Below are positions 14,053 through 14,358 of a DNA stretch of 14,358 nucleotides, piece by piece. This DNA comes from Bacteriovoracaceae bacterium (GTDB taxonomy: Bacteria; Bdellovibrionota; UBA1018): NCBI GenBank assembly GCA_947500275.1, contig CANMSW010000025.1, forward strand, positions 1 through 14,358, written 5' to 3'. Within the stretch, counting starts at the first letter, position 1. Every line of letters starts with the position of its first letter. Both the position numbers and the translations under genes were made by a program. Under the pieces are notes generated by a model, which had not been told where the DNA came from, searched no databases, and was given only the letters and a program-made list of their open reading frames with translations.

Positions 14053-14171
14053 TGAAAGTGACAGTTCTCCGAAAAAAAGTTCGATGGGGAACTTGAGGAC
14101 TCCCTAAAATGCCGTTTGATCGAGGGGACGGGGCTCGGATCCGACCCGGAACGCCCAAAATGTCACTTTCA
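14053..14171. mobile_element. 119-bp candidate MITE bounded by 11-bp inverted repeats
   Basis: TGAAAGTGACA (14053-14063) and TGTCACTTTCA (14161-14171) are perfect inverted repeats, each beginning TG and ending CA. GTGACA/TGTCAC ends resemble those of IS21-type insertion sequences; this is from memory. Inside is a 6-bp hairpin, AAGTTC (14077-14082) with GAACTT (14089-14094), and no coding frame. I see no convincing target-site duplication. It could be a miniature element moved in trans, a remnant of a larger insertion, or a regulator site pair. Confidence 0.45.
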
Positions 14172-14213
14172 ACCCCTCTCACTCACGGGGATTCCATAGG
14201 CCCCGGTTCAGCA

Positions 14214-14358
14214 TCGGGGACGGAGCACCTCGCGCCGAAGCACGGGCACGGTCCCTCGGGATCGCTGGAGGTTGTCGTCCGCGCGCATCGGTTGGAGCAC
14301 GAAAGAGCGCGCTCGAGGTACGTGCCTTTTGAACTGGATCGCGCTTGCGCTCCCTCAC
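14214..14358 (+). repeat. 145-bp direct repeat, copy B (cut by the window end)
   Basis: Matches copy A base for base in length, with about 86% identity by eye. Copies A and B still agree at the last base of the window, so the true unit may be longer. The left boundary is sharp: sequences before TCGGGGACGGAGCA are unrelated in the two copies. Confidence 0.85.

Larger units (their letters stand above)
13574..14358. other. 785-bp repeat-rich, gene-free region
   Basis: No open frame here looks coding: the longest minus-strand frames cover the repeats and differ in reading phase between the two repeat copies. The region is GC-rich and packed with palindromes and direct repeats, listed separately. 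It begins right after the hldD stop and continues past the right edge. Confidence 0.8.

Noticed and set aside
13574..14358. CRISPR array in the repeat region
   Set aside because: The repeats are 145 bp and 17 bp with irregular spacing, not regular 25-40 bp repeats with uniform spacers, and no cas gene is present.

Overview
This window carries a mostly chromosomal, housekeeping segment of a Gram-negative bacterium. LptD (LPS export to the outer membrane) and HldD (heptose for the LPS core) show an LPS-bearing outer membrane. A SPOUT RNA methyltransferase of the Methyltrn_RNA_4 type beside trmD and rplS, followed by rnhB and yraN, is an arrangement I associate with deltaproteobacteria-like and Bdellovibrionota genomes. 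That placement is an inference from gene order and protein style, not a measured phylogeny.

Layout. 1-3873 (minus): accD, lptD and a truncated SIS-domain sugar-phosphate protein form a tight three-gene run joining fatty-acid synthesis to outer-membrane LPS assembly. 3874-4216 is a gene-free gap with a terminator for rsmI and a tandem 11-bp repeat next to a weak accD promoter candidate. rsmI (minus) and a small STAS-domain anti-sigma-factor-antagonist-like gene (plus) diverge at about 5200-5316. A shared hairpin at 5721-5764 separates the STAS gene from a convergent minus-strand run rnhB, yraN, DCC-family gene (7575 to 5822).

7604-10453 (minus) is the translation cluster: rpsP, khpA, trmD, SPOUT methyltransferase, rplS. 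Two strong intrinsic terminators punctuate it (after rpsP and after rplS), and rplS has its own extended -10 promoter and a structured leader. rimM, often found between khpA and trmD, is absent; instead khpA and trmD overlap and trmD appears to start at TTG.

10547-10951 (minus) is an unrecognised small protein. It diverges from a plus-strand pair: an unusually long aldo/keto reductase (520 aa) and hldD.

13574-14358 has no credible gene. It holds a dense field of GC-rich repeats: two 145-bp direct copies that are about 86% identical by eye, a 9-bp-stem inverted repeat, a duplicated 17-mer hairpin, and a 119-bp segment bounded by perfect 11-bp inverted repeats that resembles a small non-autonomous mobile element. 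This is the least explained part of the window. I found no CRISPR array, tRNA, rRNA, transposase or obvious defence system.
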